From the NCBI GenBank assembly GCA_021399405.1, contig JAAFKL010000182.1:1-10333 (forward strand): DNA of 10,333 bases, in the 5' to 3' direction. A program made the position numbers and the translations under genes. Positions 1 to 6,952 of the stretch are shown piece by piece. Source of the DNA: Candidatus Heimdallarchaeota archaeon (GTDB lineage: Archaea > Asgardarchaeota > Heimdallarchaeia > Heimdallarchaeales > Kariarchaeaceae). The notes beneath the pieces are model-generated. The model was not told the DNA's origin. It did no database searches and saw only the letters and a program-made list of their open reading frames with translations. How positions within the stretch are numbered: position 1 is the first letter of the stretch; the number at the start of each line of letters is the position of its first letter.

Positions 1-1256
1 ACATCAGCCATAATTTTTTGATTTCCTACAACAATATGCATGTCTTTTAGCGGTAAGGGTGTTTCATTCTTAGCCTTTTCAAGATAGGCTACCGCAGCTG
101 CAAGATCAGTTCCCACCATTCTTCCAAAAACGGGTTTCATCTCTTTCTTCGATAAATATCGATCTCTTAATGCCATAATAAGCCCTTGAATAAATATGTC
201 ACAACTGGAGATACCTCCAAATCTACTAGTAATTATCAAATCTGTTGCAGGGTGATCCATAAGTAAATGAAACATTTCTGCGACTGTTCCAAGTGAAGGA
301 CCTCCTCCAGAATCCATGAAATTGATAGGTACAACCTTATCATCAAAAAATCGTTTGCCTACATTTACTACTTCATCCACAGAAAAAATCCCATATCCAG
401 CACCTCCTGGAACAAGGCCGACATATAATTTATCCTCATTCTTAACGAAATTTTCTGGATCCTCAAATAGATCAACATATGGAAAACCTGCTTTAAACCC
501 ACGAGCCTCATATATCGTTTGCTCTGAAACATCGTGTCTCTTTGATCTTGGATTAATCCCAATTGATTTTAGCATAGGTGCATGTCGATACAAAGCATTA
601 TCATCAAGCACAATTTTAGCATCTGCACCTAACACAGTTTTCCTATCTTCAATATTCGCCACAATAAGAGGATTAATTTCACAAGTTTTTGCTTCAATTT
701 GTTGAAAGGTAGTAAATATTGATTGGACCGATTCTTTCAACTCCTCTTCTACTTCTATTAATAATTCATTTTGAGAGACTAAAAACGACACAGCTTCATT
801 CACCGTTTCTTTAGGTAATACCATGGGATTGTCTGAAATCTTTTTTGTGAAAATTGCCTCTGGGTTATTTTTTGCAACCATTTCAATATCCACACCCCCA
901 GATCCAGACGCTACAATTACAACATCAAAAGTTGCAGGGTCCGTAGTTACTGACAGATAGATCTCGCTAATAACTTCCACAGCCTCTTCAATTAATATAT
1001 TTTTAACTGGATATCCCTTAATTTTCAAATTGAAAATTTGTTGTGCAATGGCCTTGACTTCATTCAGATTACCTGCTTTCTTAATTCCTCCAGCCTTTCC
1101 ACGACCTCCAATTAATACCATCGCTTTAACCATAACTGGAAATTTCAGCTCCAAATCGTCCACTTGCTCAACAGATTGGATGGTTGCAAATTGCTTAGGT
1201 ATTGATATTCCATAACTCTCAAAAATCTTCTTAGATTCAAATTCATACAGTCTCAT
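1..1256 (-). CDS. sucC: Succinate-CoA ligase (ADP-forming) beta subunit, 3' end off the window
   Basis: Predicted ATP-grasp subunit that joins succinate, CoA and ATP, or in the TCA direction makes ATP from succinyl-CoA; it should pair with an alpha subunit just off the left edge. I translated 418 codons from the ATG at 1256. The N-terminus MRLYEFESKKIFESYGI matches the SucC start, followed by VKAMVLIGGRGKAGG (residues 43-57, ATP-grasp glycine-rich loop), EINPL in the middle, VPGGAGYG (like the VNGAGLAMG stretch of E. coli SucC), MDSGGGPS and SRFGGISSCD in the CoA-ligase-like C-terminal domain. Pro20 aligns without a gap to Pro20 of the E. coli ATP-using enzyme, so ADP/ATP specificity is inferred. 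Few residues should be missing, judged by family length. The start lies 5 bases after the stop of the fused hydro-lyase, with a weak AGTGAT site. Malate-CoA ligase or an ATP-citrate-lyase-type subunit are less likely relatives. Confidence 0.87.
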   Translation of the reverse strand, partial: MRLYEFESKKIFESYGISIPKQFATIQSVEQVDDLELKFPVMVKAMVLIGGRGKAGGIKKAGNLNEVKAIAQQIFNLKIKGYPVKNILIEEAVEVISEIYLSVTTDPATFDVVIVASGSGGVDIEMVAKNNPEAIFTKKISDNPMVLPKETVNEAVSFLVSQNELLIEVEEELKESVQSIFTTFQQIEAKTCEINPLIVANIEDRKTVLGADAKIVLDDNALYRHAPMLKSIGINPRSKRHDVSEQTIYEARGFKAGFPYVDLFEDPENFVKNEDKLYVGLVPGGAGYGIFSVDEVVNVGKRFFDDKVVPINFMDSGGGPSLGTVAEMFHLLMDHPATDLIITSRFGGISSCDIFIQGLIMALRDRYLSKKEMKPVFGRMVGTDLAAAVAYLEKAKNETPLPLKDMHIVVGNQKIMAD

Positions 1257-1261
1257 TCAAA

Positions 1262-3118
1262 TCACTTTCCGTATAACGTCTGATAATACTTGATTAACCC
1301 ACCAGCATCAAATATTTTTAATAATTCAACCGGTAGTTGCGGAAAGTCATAGACGTTATCTCCATTGGTAATATTTCCGAGTTTCAAATCCACCTCAACA
1401 GGTAAATTTGGATCATATTTGTCTACAAATTCAGGATGCACTATAATTGGCAACCCCTGATTAATAGCAGATCGATAAAATATCCTCCCAACAGATTTTA
1501 CTATAACTGCATGAACCCCAGCATGAGCAAGACCAACAGCAGGATGTTCTCTAGAAGATCCACAACCGAAATTATCACTCGCTACAACGATATCCCCATG
1601 TTTAACTCTAGCTGAAAATGATTCATCTAATCCTTTAAACAGATAAGGCACTATATTTTCTGCATCTGTGGATTTAATATCATAGGTCAATCCACCAGCA
1701 AACATCTGATCAGTATTGAAATCAGCAACATCACTATAATTCCATACACCATTATGATAGCGATCATCTTCAGAAGAGATATGTGTGATATTTTCTTGGA
1801 CTGATTTCGAACCAAGTTTCAATTCAGAAGGTATTCTAATAGGTTGATCGGTAAAATATTTTCGTGGGTCTGTAATTCTTCCATTGATAGCTGAAGCCGC
1901 AATTGTGGCAGGTGAAGCTAAAAATACAGATGATTTCTTGTTTCCCATTCTCCCCAAAAAGTTACGATTCGCGGTAGAAAGAACATTACAACCATCAGCT
2001 GGTATACCTTGTCCCTTACCAAGGCATGGTCCACAACTACTAGTGAGTATTGTGGCACCTGAACTTACTAGTGTTTGAATTGCTCCAGATTCTAAAGCCT
2101 CAAGATATATTTCCCTAGAAGCAGGCGCAACTAACATTTGTACTCCGCTGTGAATCTTCTTACCTTCCAAAACTGAAGCTGCGATTTGCAGATCATCCAA
2201 TCTTGCATTTGTACAAGTTCCAAGAAATACTTCTTGAATTTCTATATCTCCTAAATCAGTTATCAAATTGATATTGTCTACTTGATGGGGAATTGCTGCT
2301 ACTGGGACTAATTTATCAAGCTCAATTGTTATTTCTTTTATGTATGAAGCTCCTTCGTCAGCCCAATCCATTAAGAGCTTATCAAAAATCAGTTCATCGT
2401 CACTATATTTATTCTTAATCCATTCTTCTAAGATTTCATCTGGGGGGAAGATTGCAGTTTTAGCACCCATTTCTGATGCTAAATTTGTGAGTGTCATTCG
2501 TTCCGACACACCCAATGTTTTAACTCCGTCCCCATGATATTCAATTGCTTGATATTGGGCACCAGAGGATGTTATTTCTCCCATTATCCAAAGGGCAAGG
2601 TCCTTAGCATAAACTCCTTTCGATAATTCTCCTGTCAGAATAATTTTTATCGTTTCGGGTACTTTAAACCAAGTTTTCCCGGTTAGCCATAATCCAGCTG
2701 TCTCGGTCCTATCAATTCCTGCAGCGAAAGTTGCAAAAGCACCTGAAGTACAGGTATGAGAATCAGATCCAACAATCAACATACCGGGTAATACATGATT
2801 TGACATTAACTGATGACATATTCCATCTCCCACATCATAAAATTTCTTGATTACGTGTTTATTTACAAAATCCCTAATTATATTATGATCATTTGCAATT
2901 TTAACTGATGTCGGTGGAGCATCATGATCCAAAACCACAATAAGACGATTTGGATATTTTATATCCTGTCCTCCCATTTTTTCGAAAGTTTTGGATATAG
3001 ATGCTGTATTATCGTGCGAAAGAATAAGGTCGGGTTCTGCATAAACAATATCACCAGCTCTCACTTGTTTTTGAGTTTTTAGTGAAAACACTTTTTCTGA
3101 AAATGTTAGTTGACTCAT
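1262..3118 (-). CDS. Fused LeuC-LeuD hydro-lyase, probable aconitase (or homoaconitase/isopropylmalate isomerase)
   Basis: A 618-residue aconitase-superfamily protein joining a LeuC-like large part (about 1-420) to a LeuD-like small part (about 455-618). The junction is visible as YHNGVWNYSDVADFNTDQM at 454-472, which resembles the usual free LeuD N-terminus. The catalytic set is complete by comparison with mitochondrial aconitase: Asp64-His65, His102 (GICHQ), Asp119-Ser120-His121, Glu216, cluster cysteines Cys302, Cys362 and Cys365, Asn384-Arg385 and Arg390, Asp470, and Ser521-Ser522-Arg523. It should bind a 4Fe-4S cluster and isomerise a 2-hydroxy acid through a cis-alkene. Next to isocitrate-dehydrogenase-like and succinate-CoA-ligase genes, citrate/isocitrate is the likely substrate, but the sequence is of the isopropylmalate/homoaconitase type. 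The substrate loop after Asp470 (AGGLTYDIKSTD) does not match the YLRT or YLVY motifs of methanogen homoaconitase and isopropylmalate isomerase and is about three residues longer. ATG at 3118 follows the LeuD-like stop by 5 bases; AGGACCTGA precedes it. Confidence 0.85.
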   Translation of the reverse strand: MSQLTFSEKVFSLKTQKQVRAGDIVYAEPDLILSHDNTASISKTFEKMGGQDIKYPNRLIVVLDHDAPPTSVKIANDHNIIRDFVNKHVIKKFYDVGDGICHQLMSNHVLPGMLIVGSDSHTCTSGAFATFAAGIDRTETAGLWLTGKTWFKVPETIKIILTGELSKGVYAKDLALWIMGEITSSGAQYQAIEYHGDGVKTLGVSERMTLTNLASEMGAKTAIFPPDEILEEWIKNKYSDDELIFDKLLMDWADEGASYIKEITIELDKLVPVAAIPHQVDNINLITDLGDIEIQEVFLGTCTNARLDDLQIAASVLEGKKIHSGVQMLVAPASREIYLEALESGAIQTLVSSGATILTSSCGPCLGKGQGIPADGCNVLSTANRNFLGRMGNKKSSVFLASPATIAASAINGRITDPRKYFTDQPIRIPSELKLGSKSVQENITHISSEDDRYHNGVWNYSDVADFNTDQMFAGGLTYDIKSTDAENIVPYLFKGLDESFSARVKHGDIVVASDNFGCGSSREHPAVGLAHAGVHAVIVKSVGRIFYRSAINQGLPIIVHPEFVDKYDPNLPVEVDLKLGNITNGDNVYDFPQLPVELLKIFDAGGLIKYYQTLYGK

Positions 3119-3123
3119 CTTAT

Positions 3124-3624
3124 TCAGGTCCTTTTTCCAAACTCAAGCAATCCGCCAGCCTGAATAATATCCATTACGGGAGTTGGTATCATCTGACAAT
3201 CAATAGATTTTTTGGTTGTCAAATTATTTAATTTCGCTTCCTCAATATCCAATTCGATTTGATCATTGTCGCTTATCGCGAATTTTGAAAGACCATCAAT
3301 TTGAACTAACAATAAACCCGAATTTACCGCATTACTGTAGTATATGGGTCCAAAAGACTCGCCAATTATGATTTTGATTTTGTGCGCTAGAAATCCTGTT
3401 ACTGCTTGTTGTCTAGTAGATCCTTTACCAAAATTCTTCCCCACAATTAATATCTTGTTTTCATTATCCTCAGCACCAAATCCTTCAAAATTAGCTAAGT
3501 TTCCGAAAATATGAGGTTTAATCTTCTCTGGATCATGTATCGTCAAAAGAGATGCATGAAAGATATTGTCAGTATCTATATCATCAATTCTTACACATCT
3601 AGCTAGACCTTTGATATTTTCCAT
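3124..3624 (-). CDS. LeuD-like small subunit of a split aconitase-superfamily hydro-lyase
   Basis: A 166-residue protein of normal LeuD length, expected to be the swivelling small subunit of the large subunit encoded just upstream. It shows IDTDNIF at 16-22 (the conserved Asp-Thr-Asp turn), then the substrate-loop region SLLTIHDP at 25-32, then GKNFGKGSTRQQA at 62-74 and ESFGPIYYSNAVNSG, all LeuD landmarks. The loop has neither YLRT nor YLVY, so specificity cannot be read from it. The active-site signature is Ser69-Thr70-Arg71-Gln72 instead of the common Ser-Ser-Arg-Glu; the Ser that acts as base and the Arg remain. Its ATG overlaps the large-subunit stop by one base (TAATG), indicating translational coupling and a 1:1 complex. 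It is paralogous to the C-terminal part of the fused protein downstream but clearly divergent. Confidence 0.85.
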   Translation of the reverse strand: MENIKGLARCVRIDDIDTDNIFHASLLTIHDPEKIKPHIFGNLANFEGFGAEDNENKILIVGKNFGKGSTRQQAVTGFLAHKIKIIIGESFGPIYYSNAVNSGLLLVQIDGLSKFAISDNDQIELDIEEAKLNNLTTKKSIDCQMIPTPVMDIIQAGGLLEFGKRT

Positions 3625-4904
3625 TATAATTTCACATCCTCAATTACGGGTCTAGATATTTTTCCAGTCAAAGCAGTCGCAGCAGCTACTATTGGACTTG
3701 CTAAATATACATCACCAGGACCAATTTTTCCCTGAGTATTCCGATTTCCAGTAGTTAGAGTTACCGTTGTAGTTCCGCCAGTAAGACCATACTGCCCTTT
3801 GGCACAAGTTGAACATCCAGTACCAAAGAAATTACCTCCCGAATCTAGAATAATTACCATTGATCCATCTTTGTTAATATCTACATAATCTTCACGAGTA
3901 GCAGGTATTATTGCAAAGCGAACATCCGAATTAATTTCTTTGTTTTTGAGAATTTTCACAGCCTCATGTATATCCGTACGACTTCCATTTGTACAGGATC
4001 CAATAATGACAGAATTGATTTCAGTACCAAGGACTTCATCAATTGGTTTTACATTATGTGGATGTGGTGGGCAAGCAATTTGGAGATCTAAACCTTGTAC
4101 ATCAATTGTAAATTCAATAGAATATTTTGCATCATCATCCGCTTCTATTGGCTCATATTCAATCTCATTTTGCTTGTAATATTCAAGAGTTACACTGTCT
4201 GGAGGAACGAACCCGATCAGACCCGTGGCTTCTGTGACTAACGAACACAAAGTAACCCTTTCATCAATTGTTAACTTAGATACCAGTTCTCCATAAAATT
4301 CAACAGACATACCTGTAATACCTAATTCATGAAGTTCTTTAAGTACATAAAGTGCAAGATCTTTTGCCGTTGTTGGCCATTTGTATTCTCCTGTAATGTT
4401 GACCTTAACAGTATCAGGTATTTTAATCCAATACTTCCCAGTCTTCAAAGCGAAGGCCAACATAACATCCCCTGCTCCTTGACCCAATATACCTAATGCT
4501 CCAAGAAGATTATAATGACTGTCTGCCCCTATAACAATATCGCCAGGTTTTGAGTATCCCTTTTTGAATAAAATATGCGAACCTATACCAGAACCCAAAT
4601 CTGTTAATTTAATATCATGTTTCTTGGTAAAAACCCTAAGTTTTTCTTGATCCATTGCATGTTTGGGATCATTTCCATATGGATAACAATCAGGAGTAAA
4701 TATTATTTTTTGATTGTCAAATGTTTTCGTATCTGGGTAATTAAACTCAAATAAATCTATTACTTGGGGTCCAGCATAATCTCTTGCAGTTACCAAATCA
4801 AGATCTACCCAAACTATATTTCCGGGATAAATCTCAGTCTCAGATGCATCTGAGTGTTTCTTTATTATTTTTTCAATTAGTGTATATCCTACCATTAACA
4901 CCAT
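3624..4904 (-). CDS. LeuC-like large subunit of a split aconitase-superfamily hydro-lyase, altered active site
   Basis: A 426-residue large subunit (LeuC/COG0065 type) with the 4Fe-4S ligands Cys304 (GSCTNG), Cys364 and Cys367 (GCSTC), plus His110 (IGSHI), Asp128-Ser129-His130, Glu225, and Asn387-Arg388. Differences from the fused paralog: the Asp-His catalytic pair reads Asp72-Cys73 (the segment between this and the next shared His has equal length in both proteins, so the alignment is firm), DSHT is DSHY, and the arginine corresponding to Arg390 of the fused protein is Lys393. Cluster binding is therefore likely, while standard hydro-lyase chemistry is uncertain. The ATG at 4904 has AGGAT only two bases away. 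An in-frame ATG at 4895, preceded by GGTG, gives MVGYTLIEKI, which matches usual LeuC starts and the paralog, and may be the real start. The gap from the dehydrogenase stop is 18 bases. Confidence 0.85.
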   Translation of the reverse strand: MVLMVGYTLIEKIIKKHSDASETEIYPGNIVWVDLDLVTARDYAGPQVIDLFEFNYPDTKTFDNQKIIFTPDCYPYGNDPKHAMDQEKLRVFTKKHDIKLTDLGSGIGSHILFKKGYSKPGDIVIGADSHYNLLGALGILGQGAGDVMLAFALKTGKYWIKIPDTVKVNITGEYKWPTTAKDLALYVLKELHELGITGMSVEFYGELVSKLTIDERVTLCSLVTEATGLIGFVPPDSVTLEYYKQNEIEYEPIEADDDAKYSIEFTIDVQGLDLQIACPPHPHNVKPIDEVLGTEINSVIIGSCTNGSRTDIHEAVKILKNKEINSDVRFAIIPATREDYVDINKDGSMVIILDSGGNFFGTGCSTCAKGQYGLTGGTTTVTLTTGNRNTQGKIGPGDVYLASPIVAAATALTGKISRPVIEDVKL

Positions 4905-4922
4905 TTATCCTATTTTTCATAC

Positions 4923-6074
4923 TTATTTGGAAATTTCAACTTCCATTTTCTTCAATTTTTCACATATGGCATCTGCCATACCAGAAGTGGTTGTATCTCC
5001 ACCCATATCATAGGTTCTAGCTACTCCATCCTTAATTACCTCTGCAACAGCTTGATCAATTCGAGTAGCCATTTCTTTTTCTCCGAGCCAATCCAACATC
5101 ATTTTTCCTGCAAGAATACAAGCAATGGGATTGACTTTATTCATTCCCACATATTTAGGTGCTGACCCATGGGTTGGTTCAAAAACTGCGTAATCTTTAC
5201 CAATATTCCCTGATGAAGCAAATCCCAATCCTCCTATTAATTGCGCAGCTAAATCTGAAACAATATCCCCAAACATATTTGAGGAGACTAAAACACCATA
5301 TATTTCTGGATTTTTAACTAACCACATTGTCATTGCATCGATATTTGTTTCCCAGAGCTCTATACCCTCATATTCTTTGATAAGTTTTCGAGCTTCTCTA
5401 ACCATCAAGCCACTAGTTTCCCTTATGACATTGGGTTTTTCAACTAACGTAACCGTCGGATATCCAAATTCTTTAGCATAATCCATGCTGCTTTTGAGTA
5501 TTCTTCTTACACCAGCTCGAGTAAATATTCTGGTCGAAATGGCTATGTCGTCCAATGATTCATTTTCAAACCGTTTTGCTTTGGGGTGTGTTTTAATTAG
5601 AATTGACATCACTTCTTCTGGAACAGGATGATATTCTATTCCAACGTACAATCCTTCTGTATTTTCACGGAATACAACTAGATCAATATCGTCCTTGAAA
5701 TTGATAGGATTACTAGGATATGCCTTACAAGGCCGTTGATTAGTGTACAAATCAAACATTTGTCTTAGTTTCACAATCGGGCTAAAATATATTAATCCCT
5801 GATCTTTCAGCTTAGGTGATAATTCAAGATCAGCTTCTTCTTTTGGTTTTGAAGTTATTGCTCCAAATAATGCACAATCCGTTTGCTTTAGAAGGTCAAT
5901 TGTTCTATCAGGTAAGGGATTTCCTTCATTACACCAGAATTCCCAACCAATATCTCCCCATTGATACTCTGCTTTTTCGCTGAATCCTACAGTATCTAGC
6001 ACTTTAATGGTCGCATCAACCACATCTATTCCGATTCCATCCCCAGGTAATATTGCAATTTTGTATTTACTCAT
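4923..6074 (-). CDS. Isocitrate/isopropylmalate-family dehydrogenase, probable NADP-dependent isocitrate dehydrogenase
   Basis: A 383-residue beta-decarboxylating dehydrogenase that oxidises and decarboxylates a 2-hydroxy acid, most likely isocitrate to 2-oxoglutarate. Visible motifs: LPGDGIG at 9-15, SPIVKLRQMFDLY at 98-110, RENTEGLY at 136-143, EKPNV, NIDAM, and SSNMFGDIVSDLAAQ with the metal-binding aspartates. Cofactor residues HGSAPKY at 302-308 and Val314 correspond to Lys344, Tyr345 and Val351 of E. coli NADP-isocitrate dehydrogenase, and Tyr355 to Tyr391, so NADP is predicted (Arg395 is Gly359). In the substrate site Ser98 matches Ser113 and Arg104, Arg114 and Arg136 match Arg119, Arg129 and Arg153, but Asn115 is replaced by Ile100. 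Homoisocitrate or 3-isopropylmalate therefore cannot be excluded; the TCA neighbours favour isocitrate. The start has a good GGTGAG site; it lies 11 bases after the HD gene. Confidence 0.85.
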   Translation of the reverse strand: MSKYKIAILPGDGIGIDVVDATIKVLDTVGFSEKAEYQWGDIGWEFWCNEGNPLPDRTIDLLKQTDCALFGAITSKPKEEADLELSPKLKDQGLIYFSPIVKLRQMFDLYTNQRPCKAYPSNPINFKDDIDLVVFRENTEGLYVGIEYHPVPEEVMSILIKTHPKAKRFENESLDDIAISTRIFTRAGVRRILKSSMDYAKEFGYPTVTLVEKPNVIRETSGLMVREARKLIKEYEGIELWETNIDAMTMWLVKNPEIYGVLVSSNMFGDIVSDLAAQLIGGLGFASSGNIGKDYAVFEPTHGSAPKYVGMNKVNPIACILAGKMMLDWLGEKEMATRIDQAVAEVIKDGVARTYDMGGDTTTSGMADAICEKLKKMEVEISK

Positions 6075-6077
6075 TTT

Positions 6078-6083
6078 CTCACC
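6078..6083 (-). promoter_or_regulatory. Ribosome binding site of the dehydrogenase gene
   Basis: GGTGAG on the minus strand, three bases before the ATG at 6074 and just after the HD-gene stop. It matches the archaeal anti-Shine-Dalgarno complement (GGTGAT core). It fixes the start and supports an archaeal origin for the window. Confidence 0.7.
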
Positions 6084-6085
6084 AA

Positions 6086-6646
6086 TTATTTTTCATAAAA
6101 CTTTTTGATAGGGGCAAAACAAAGGAAATCACACCTATGTACAATTTCAACCTCAGGCAGTCTATTAATTTTGTCTCCCTCTTTACTATGAAACACGATA
6201 GCTTGCTTTACTGATAATGGTAAATCAAACTCATATACGAGTTCTAATCCTTGCGCTGGGTGGCGAATATATTTGCCAGCTTTTGTTTGAACAATTTTGG
6301 ATTCTGAATTCCTTTCATATTCTACAAATTTTCCTACATCATGCAGTAAACCACCAGCAATCAATTCATCTCGATTCAATTTATTTGCTAAACCAAATGA
6401 TTCATATTTATCATACGTATGCATACATAGTTGAGTTACAGCTCGAAGATGGTCAATAATAGATATGAGTGGTTTCTTATCTCCTTCTACCAATTCTGGA
6501 ATTAATAGGGTGAATGGAACCATTCTGAGATCATCTTCTGACCAACCACCTAGGGAAATAGCTTTGTCTAGTGATTTGATCACTTTGTTTCGCAATTCGA
6601 TATTACTAATTTCTTCAATTTCTGGGAAGAGAGCTGATACATTCAT
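6086..6646 (-). CDS. HD-domain metal-dependent phosphohydrolase-like protein, first gene of the operon
   Basis: A 186-residue soluble protein with the full HD-superfamily metal-site pattern: His66 (DHLRAV), His102-Asp103 (LLHDVGK), His129 (RHP), His153 (FHS) and Asp173 in HRCD at 170-173. HD proteins hydrolyse phosphomono- or phosphodiesters, often nucleotides, using one or two metal ions; which substrate this one uses cannot be read from the sequence. The first 60 residues are a helical region of no recognised family. No signal peptide or membrane segment is visible. It leads the TCA-like gene run, 11 bases from the dehydrogenase, so it is likely co-transcribed and may remove a side product or a regulatory nucleotide; that is inference. 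The ATG at 6646 is preceded by GAGGAT (6652-6657) five bases away. Confidence 0.8.
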   Translation of the reverse strand: MNVSALFPEIEEISNIELRNKVIKSLDKAISLGGWSEDDLRMVPFTLLIPELVEGDKKPLISIIDHLRAVTQLCMHTYDKYESFGLANKLNRDELIAGGLLHDVGKFVEYERNSESKIVQTKAGKYIRHPAQGLELVYEFDLPLSVKQAIVFHSKEGDKINRLPEVEIVHRCDFLCFAPIKKFYEK

Positions 6647-6651
6647 GGATA

Positions 6652-6657
6652 ATCCTC
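6652..6657 (-). promoter_or_regulatory. Ribosome binding site of the HD gene
   Basis: GAGGAT on the minus strand, five bases before the ATG at 6646. It indicates a leadered transcript starting further upstream in the divergent region, and supports this ATG as the start. Confidence 0.55.
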
Positions 6658-6747
6658 AAAATTTTGTCATCTAGACTTAAAATGCGTAAGTTTTGGGAAT
6701 AGATAAGTCTATCAAAAGTACTGCAATTCATAGATTACTCACTTTTT

Positions 6748-6763
6748 AATAGTGATCACCATT
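6748..6763. promoter_or_regulatory. 16-base palindrome, candidate operator
   Basis: AATAGTGATCACCATT: the central GTGATCAC (6752-6759) is a perfect palindrome, and the arms extend it to 16 bases with one mismatched pair. This is the form expected for a dimeric helix-turn-helix regulator site. It lies about 100 bases upstream of the HD gene start, in the likely promoter zone of the minus-strand operon. No regulator gene is in the window. Confidence 0.4.
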
Positions 6764-6806
6764 TCATAAAAATATTTTATTTATAGTTTAAAACCAATTT
6801 TCTCTC

Positions 6807-6837
6807 AAAGCTCTCATTTATTTTATTTTAGAGCTTT
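6807..6837. repeat. Spaced 8-base inverted repeat
   Basis: AAAGCTCT (6807-6814) and its exact reverse complement AGAGCTTT (6830-6837), separated by 15 AT-rich bases. Arm centres are 23 bases apart, about two helical turns, so it could be a double operator or a weak stem-loop. It lies between the two divergent promoters. Confidence 0.4.
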
Positions 6838-6943
6838 TCATTTTACATGAATTGGTATAAAATAGGTAGGAAAGCCTTCTTAAACCCAAATGTGACCATT
6901 TATATTATAGAATGATGATGATTATTTGTTCATAATTAATCTC

Positions 6944-6952
6944 TTTATAAAA
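6944..6952 (+). promoter_or_regulatory. TATA-like box of the oxidoreductase gene
   Basis: TTTATAAAA. Transcription would start about 25 bases downstream, near 6974, giving a leader of about 20 bases that includes an AGGTTGA site at 6981-6987, six bases before the ATG at 6994. The spacing is coherent for an archaeal promoter. Confidence 0.55.

Noticed and set aside
316..705. 129-codon plus-strand open frame inside the succinate-CoA ligase gene
   Set aside because: It lies antisense to a clearly coding SucC-like frame, has no ribosome site and no recognisable protein motifs.
1..1256. ATP-citrate-lyase or citryl-CoA synthetase subunit instead of succinate-CoA ligase
   Set aside because: The N-terminus, the GGRGKAGG loop and the FGG-CD stretch align along the whole length with SucC, and the operon supplies succinyl-CoA chemistry.
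3124..4904. Aconitase X / phosphomevalonate dehydratase pair
   Set aside because: The proteins show LeuC/LeuD motifs (GSCTNG, GCSTC, IDTD, GSTR) and LeuC/LeuD lengths, not those of the aconitase X family.
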